8,277 nt of DNA from assembly GCF_039928515.1 (NCBI RefSeq), contig NZ_JBDSSZ010000230.1; one strand, written 5' to 3'. Each line of letters opens with the position of its first letter. Within the stretch, counting starts at the first letter, position 1. Shown piece by piece: positions 6,161-8,277 of the stretch. The position numbers were made by a program, and so were the translations under genes. Under the pieces are notes generated by a model. It did no database searches, had not been told where the DNA came from, and worked only from the letters and a program-made list of their open reading frames with translations. The DNA comes from Capsulimonas sp039928515 (lineage in GTDB: Bacteria; Armatimonadota; Armatimonadia; Armatimonadales; Capsulimonadaceae).

Positions 6161-6934
6161 ATGCTCCATAACAACATCCGGCGGATCGCCGGCGTTTGCT
6201 GCGTGCTGGCCGTAAGCATGGCAATCCCGGCGCAGGCGACGATGAGTCGCACGACGCTGGTGCGTGAGATGGTCAAAGCAATCGGCGACGGGGACGCCGC
6301 CGCGATCGAATCCCTGATCAAGCTGGGCGCGGACGCCGACGCTCGTGACTCGCAGGACCGCACGATGCTGATGCTGGCCGAAACACAGAACCAGCCGGCC
6401 GCCGTGGACGCCCTCATCAAACATGGCGCCAACGTCAACGCCAAAACCAAGAACGGCGTCACCGTTCTCATGGTGGCGGCGCTGGAAGGCTCTCCGACTG
6501 GGGTCAAGGCGCTTCTGGCGAAGGGAGCCAATATCGAAGCCAAGACCAAAGATGGCAACACACCCTTGATGGCCGCCGCGCACCGCGACCATATTGAAAA
6601 TGTTCAGGCCCTGATCGACGGGGGCGCGGTGGTGAACGTCCGCAACAAGCAGGGGGAAACGCCGCTGATGTGGATGGCCGAGCGCGGCGACTCGGAGGGA
6701 ACCCTGCTCCTTCTGAAGAACAAAGCCAACCCCAATACCCAGGACACCGACGGGGACAGCGCTCTTACTCGCGCCGTGGACTCGGGAAGCATCGAAGCGG
6801 TGAAAGTTTTGCTCGCCAACGGCGCGGACCCGAACCTGGACCCAGGACTCGCGCATAGCCCGCTCGAGCACGCGCTCATGGCGCACGCCGACACAATCGT
6901 GCAGATATTGAAAGACTCGGGGGCGAAGCGGTAG
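6161..6934 (+). CDS. Secreted ankyrin-repeat protein
   Basis: The 257-residue protein begins with a Sec signal peptide (1-26: arginines, the core GVCCVLAVSMAIPA, then AQA). The rest is ankyrin repeats of about 33 residues with GADxxARD, GNTPLMAAA and VKxLLAxGA signatures. A degenerate first repeat covers about 33-63. Good repeats follow at about 66-96, 99-129 (GVTVLMVAALEG), 132-162 (GNTPLMAAAHRD), 165-195 (GETPLMWMAERG), 198-228 (GDSALTRAVDSG) and a C-terminal cap. Ankyrin stacks bind proteins; the partner cannot be read from sequence. GAGG at 6147-6150, ten bases before the ATG, supports this start; the frame is open 32 codons further up, but that part overlaps the promoter and would bury the signal peptide. 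A repeat-only periplasmic protein could bind an enzyme or inhibitor, but nothing nearby names a partner. It stands alone on the plus strand. Confidence 0.88.
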   Translation: MLHNNIRRIAGVCCVLAVSMAIPAQATMSRTTLVREMVKAIGDGDAAAIESLIKLGADADARDSQDRTMLMLAETQNQPAAVDALIKHGANVNAKTKNGVTVLMVAALEGSPTGVKALLAKGANIEAKTKDGNTPLMAAAHRDHIENVQALIDGGAVVNVRNKQGETPLMWMAERGDSEGTLLLLKNKANPNTQDTDGDSALTRAVDSGSIEAVKVLLANGADPNLDPGLAHSPLEHALMAHADTIVQILKDSGAKR

Positions 6935-6942
6935 GCATTCTG

Positions 6943-7194
6943 GACCTATTCCCCCAGCGCTAAAGCGCTTCCCCCTTTTCCCAGTGAAGGGCTAAAGCCC
7001 GGGAAAAGGGGTGCTGATAATTACTATCCAGGCGAGTTTTAACGTGGCCGACAAAGACTTTTTTGTTTGATCTAAGGTCTTCTTGCAAAACGGAATACTC
7101 GCCTGGATCACAATTACGAACGCCCCTTTTCCCGCCCGAAGGGCCTTGCTGGGAAAAGGGGAGGCGCCGCTTTAGCGGCGCGGGGGAATAGGTC
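6943..7194. repeat. 252-bp non-coding element of nested inverted repeats
   Basis: The ends are a perfect 13-bp inverted repeat, GACCTATTCCCCC (6943-6955) and GGGGGAATAGGTC (7182-7194). Just inside are small hairpins AGCGCTAAAGCGCT (6956-6969) and GCGCCGC-ttta-GCGGCGC (7164-7181). Next come two hairpins with identical 11-bp stems, CCCCTTTTCCC/GGGAAAAGGGG, at 6972-7011 and 7123-7161; each has an inner GGGC/GCCC-type hairpin in its loop. Innermost is a 12-bp inverted repeat ATCCAGGCGAGT (7026-7037) and its complement (7097-7108), with TAATT further out on both sides. The centre (7038-7096) is AT-rich and has no symmetry of note. No open frame of substance lies inside. It may be a non-autonomous mobile repeat (MITE-like) or a repeat-family palindrome; no clear target-site duplication flanks it. 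It fills the gap between the ankyrin and tRNA genes. Confidence 0.85.
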
Positions 7195-7213
7195 TCGAAA
7201 ACGCCCCAAACAC

Positions 7214-7251
7214 AAAGAAGCCGTTACCCATCGCTGGGTAACGGCTTCTTT
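7214..7251 (-). terminator. Terminator of the first tRNA-Arg cassette
   Basis: A perfect 17-bp stem: AAAGAAGCCGTTACCCA (7214-7230) and its complement (7235-7251) around a 4-base loop. It directly follows the tRNA 3' end on the minus strand, with T runs on both sides. Confidence 0.85.
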
Positions 7252-7255
7252 TTCA

Positions 7256-7332
7256 TGGTGCGCCCGGCAGGACTCGAACCTGCGGCCTATTGCTCCGCAA
7301 GCAATCGCTCTAATCCACTGAGCTACGAGCGC
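7256..7332 (-). tRNA. tRNA-Arg(GCG), copy 1
   Basis: This is a 77-base cloverleaf with CCA encoded. The acceptor is GCGCTCG paired with CGGGCGC (one G-U), and the D arm is GCTC/GAGC. The anticodon stem ATTGC/GCAAT holds the loop TTGCGGA, giving anticodon GCG. The T arm GCAGG/CCTGC holds the loop TTCGAGT, and the discriminator is A. Anticodon GCG reads CGC and CGU arginine codons; D-loop A20 plus C35 and G36 agree with known ArgRS identity elements. Confidence 0.95.
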
Positions 7333-7344
7333 GCAACGACATGT

Positions 7345-7373
7345 ATTATACCGAGCCGGCGCCCCATTGTCAA
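7345..7373 (-). promoter_or_regulatory. Consensus sigma70 promoter, tRNA-Arg copy 1
   Basis: On the minus strand TTGACA (7368-7373), a 17-base spacer and TATAAT (7345-7350) match the consensus perfectly. The -10 lies 12 bases before the mature tRNA 5' end. Confidence 0.92.
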
Positions 7374-7402
7374 GGGGAATCAAGCTGGCGGAGACGAAAA
7401 AT

Positions 7403-7440
7403 AAAGAAGCCGCTGTCCATCTCTGGACAACGGCTTCTTT
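7403..7440 (-). terminator. Terminator of the second tRNA-Arg cassette
   Basis: AAAGAAGCCGCTGTCCA (7403-7419) pairs with 7424-7440 around a 4-base loop, with one C-A mismatch. It is homologous to the hairpin at 7214-7251, but several stem bases have changed in matched pairs, so the pairing has been kept. Confidence 0.82.
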
Positions 7441-7444
7441 TTAG

Positions 7445-7521
7445 TGGTGCGCCCGGCGGGGCTCGAACCTGCGGCCTATTGCTCCGCAAGCAATCGCTCT
7501 AATCCACTGAGCTACGAGCGC
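7445..7521 (-). tRNA. tRNA-Arg(GCG), copy 2, with a T-stem mismatch
   Basis: The same 77-base cloverleaf, anticodon loop and CCA end as copy 1. It differs at two bases in the T arm: the loop is TTCGAGC and the 3' strand is CCCGC. GCAGG against CCCGC leaves an A-C mismatch in the middle of the T stem. All identity positions are intact, so it may still work, perhaps less stably. Confidence 0.92.
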
Positions 7522-7533
7522 GCAACGAGGTGT

Positions 7534-7562
7534 ATTATACCGACCGAGGAATAGAATGTCAA
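7534..7562 (-). promoter_or_regulatory. Consensus sigma70 promoter, tRNA-Arg copy 2
   Basis: TTGACA (7557-7562), a 17-base spacer and TATAAT (7534-7539) on the minus strand are again a perfect consensus. This suggests the upstream tRNA copy is still transcribed despite its mismatch. Confidence 0.92.
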
Positions 7563-7663
7563 TCTCACGCCGAATTTATTTCCGTGGGGGCGCTGCGGCC
7601 TGAAATTTGACCAACGATTGGAGCTGTATCAGCAGACGGAATCAGAAAAAGAATCCGAGAGCG

Positions 7664-7692
7664 TTGACATCGCCGTATTGGGGCGCCATAAT
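7664..7692 (+). promoter_or_regulatory. Sigma70 promoter of feoAB
   Basis: TTGACA (7664-7669), 17 bases, then CATAAT (7687-7692). Transcription would start near 7699, leaving a leader of about 79 bases before feoA. Bases 7563-7663 between the tRNA promoter and this one show nothing recognisable. Confidence 0.75.
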
Positions 7693-7703
7693 GAAATCAT
7701 TAA
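7688..7703 (+). promoter_or_regulatory. Fur-like operator over the feoAB -10
   Basis: TAATGA-aa-TCATTA (7689-7702) is a perfect 6+6 palindrome that overlaps the -10 and the probable start site. With its flanks (ATAATGAAATCATTAAT) it resembles the classical Fur box GATAATGATAATCATTATC with one base missing. Ferrous uptake genes are typical Fur targets, so iron-dependent repression is the likely role (inference). Confidence 0.45.
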
Positions 7704-7704
7704 T

Positions 7705-7757
7705 CTCCGACAAAGCAGGTCGGAGACGAGTTTCATCGGATACAGCAAGACGCTGTA
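7705..7757 (+). other. feoAB leader with two short hairpins
   Basis: CTCCGAC (7705-7711) pairs with GTCGGAG (7719-7725), and TACAGC (7741-7746) pairs with GCTGTA (7752-7757). Both lie between the predicted transcript start and the ribosome site AGAGGG near 7763. They match no riboswitch I know and have no T run. Confidence 0.4.
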
Positions 7758-7777
7758 ATTATAGAGGGATGGCTGAT

Positions 7778-8170
7778 ATGCCGACCATGACACCCCGGAA
7801 AACCGAACAAGACAATTTCTTCTCCTCGTTCCAGCGCTGGCGCGGAGCCCGCGAAGATTCGCGGCGCGCGGCGATTGAGACGAGCTACCTGCGCTTTGGC
7901 GCTCCGGATGAGACCGGGCACATTATGATGCCCCTCTCCGCGATGCACCCCGGCGACTACGGCCACGTGGTCTCGCTGGACGGCGACGCCGCCGTGCGCC
8001 AGCATCTCCAGGAAATGGGATTCACCGCCGGAACCCAGATTGAGTTTGTTCGCTGCGCCCCGCTGATGGACCCGATCACCGTGCTGATCCGCGGATACCA
8101 GCTTTCCCTGCGCCGCCGCGAAGCCGACGCCATCCTGGTTCGCCGCTGCCCACCGGATTTCGAGGGCTGA
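7778..8170 (+). CDS. feoA: FeoA-domain protein, ferrous iron transport accessory
   Basis: FeoA is a small SH3-like cytoplasmic protein that works with the FeoB ferrous iron permease. The FeoA core occupies residues 51-122 of 130: MPLSAMHPGDYGHVVSL, then the hallmark HLQEMGFTAGTQIEFVR (75-92), APLMDPITVLIRGYQLSLRRREADAILVR. Residues 1-50 are an extra charged N-terminal extension (RWRGAREDSRRAA) not found in the usual 75-85 residue protein. I chose the ATG at 7778 because AGAGGG lies 9 bases upstream. The frame is open back to 7607, but the feoAB promoter lies inside that part. ATGs at 7769 and 7925 are alternatives; 7925 would give a typical-length FeoA but has no ribosome site. It lies 17 bases before feoB. 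Confidence 0.9.
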   Translation: MPTMTPRKTEQDNFFSSFQRWRGAREDSRRAAIETSYLRFGAPDETGHIMMPLSAMHPGDYGHVVSLDGDAAVRQHLQEMGFTAGTQIEFVRCAPLMDPITVLIRGYQLSLRRREADAILVRRCPPDFEG

Positions 8171-8187
8171 TCGCCCCGAGGTAAGAA

Positions 8188-8277
8188 ATGTCCACCTCTC
8201 CCCTGCCGGCGGCTGGCTCCGTTTCTGACGGAGCCGCCGCCGCGCCTTTGTACGCCCTGGTCGGAAATCCGAACTGC
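8188..8277 (+). CDS. feoB: Ferrous iron transporter FeoB (5' end only)
   Basis: Thirty codons are in the window: an Ala/Ser/Pro-rich N-terminus, then LYALVGNPNC, where the sequence ends. ALVGNPNC is the start of the FeoB G1 motif (GNPNCGKT/S) of the cytoplasmic GTPase domain that precedes the membrane permease. The ATG at 8188 follows GAGGT (8178-8182) at 5 bases. Position directly after feoA confirms the call. The full protein would be several hundred residues and lies outside. Confidence 0.9.
   Translation, partial: MSTSPLPAAGSVSDGAAAAPLYALVGNPNC

Larger units (their letters stand above)
7214..7562 (-). repeat. Tandem duplication of a promoter-tRNA-terminator cassette
   Basis: Units 7214-7373 and 7403-7562 match at an exact 189-base offset: terminator stem, tRNA, leader, -10 and -35 all line up. 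The tRNA parts differ at two positions. The promoter spacers and the linker at 7374-7402 have diverged, so the duplication is not recent. Confidence 0.85.

Noticed and set aside
5995..6886. Minus-strand frames over the ankyrin gene
   Set aside because: They are shadows of the ankyrin repeats, whose signatures are clear on the plus strand.
6943..7194. CRISPR array or tRNA-like structure in the repeat element
   Set aside because: The repeats are inverted and only in two copies, with no regular unique spacers, and no cloverleaf fits.
7607..7777. Upstream extension of the feoA frame
   Set aside because: The sigma70 promoter at 7664-7692 and the leader lie inside it, and it has no ribosome site or conserved sequence.

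Overview
This is a GC-rich bacterial chromosomal window with genes on both strands in short transcription units. The gene mix suggests a free-living, polysaccharide-degrading bacterium: a Tat-exported GH29 fucosidase, a Gfo/Idh/MocA remnant, a PEP-CTERM exosortase substrate, a secreted FAS1 protein, a secreted ankyrin protein and FeoAB iron uptake. Armatimonadota (Capsulimonas-like) or the Planctomycetota/Verrucomicrobiota group are my best guesses. This is inference from gene content; no taxonomic marker other than der is present.

Layout, left to right. 1-1549 (-): GH29 alpha-L-fucosidase with a twin-arginine signal, 3' end outside the window. 1550-1782: its leader, plus the terminator of the next unit. 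1783-2343 (-): a mosaic pseudogene made of a 5'-truncated Gfo/Idh/MocA C-terminal domain fused to pieces of two genes found intact further right. 2459-3061 (+): PEP-CTERM protein. 3083-3139: a 23-bp perfect hairpin serving both convergent units. 5031-3213 (-): der followed one base later by a small one-TM protein gene, from a sigma70-like promoter at 5098-5127. 5898-5308 (-): secreted single-domain fasciclin (FAS1) protein with its own terminator. 6161-6934 (+): secreted ankyrin-repeat protein from an extended -10 promoter. 6943-7194: a 252-bp non-coding element of nested inverted repeats. 7521-7214 (-): two tandem tRNA-Arg(GCG) cassettes, each with a consensus promoter and a hairpin terminator. 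7664-8277 (+): feoA-feoB, with a consensus promoter overlapped by a Fur-like palindrome; feoB runs off the right edge.

The most notable signals are these. (1) The mosaic pseudogene's fusion joint matches a 520-bp deletion between 9-base direct repeats in a copy of the der/small-gene locus. (2) The 6943-7194 element carries one 11-base inverted repeat twice inside larger inverted repeats. (3) The duplicated tRNA-Arg has anticodon GCG rather than the usual bacterial ACG, and one copy has a T-stem mismatch. (4) feoAB appears to be iron-regulated. I saw no phage, toxin-antitoxin, CRISPR or defence genes.
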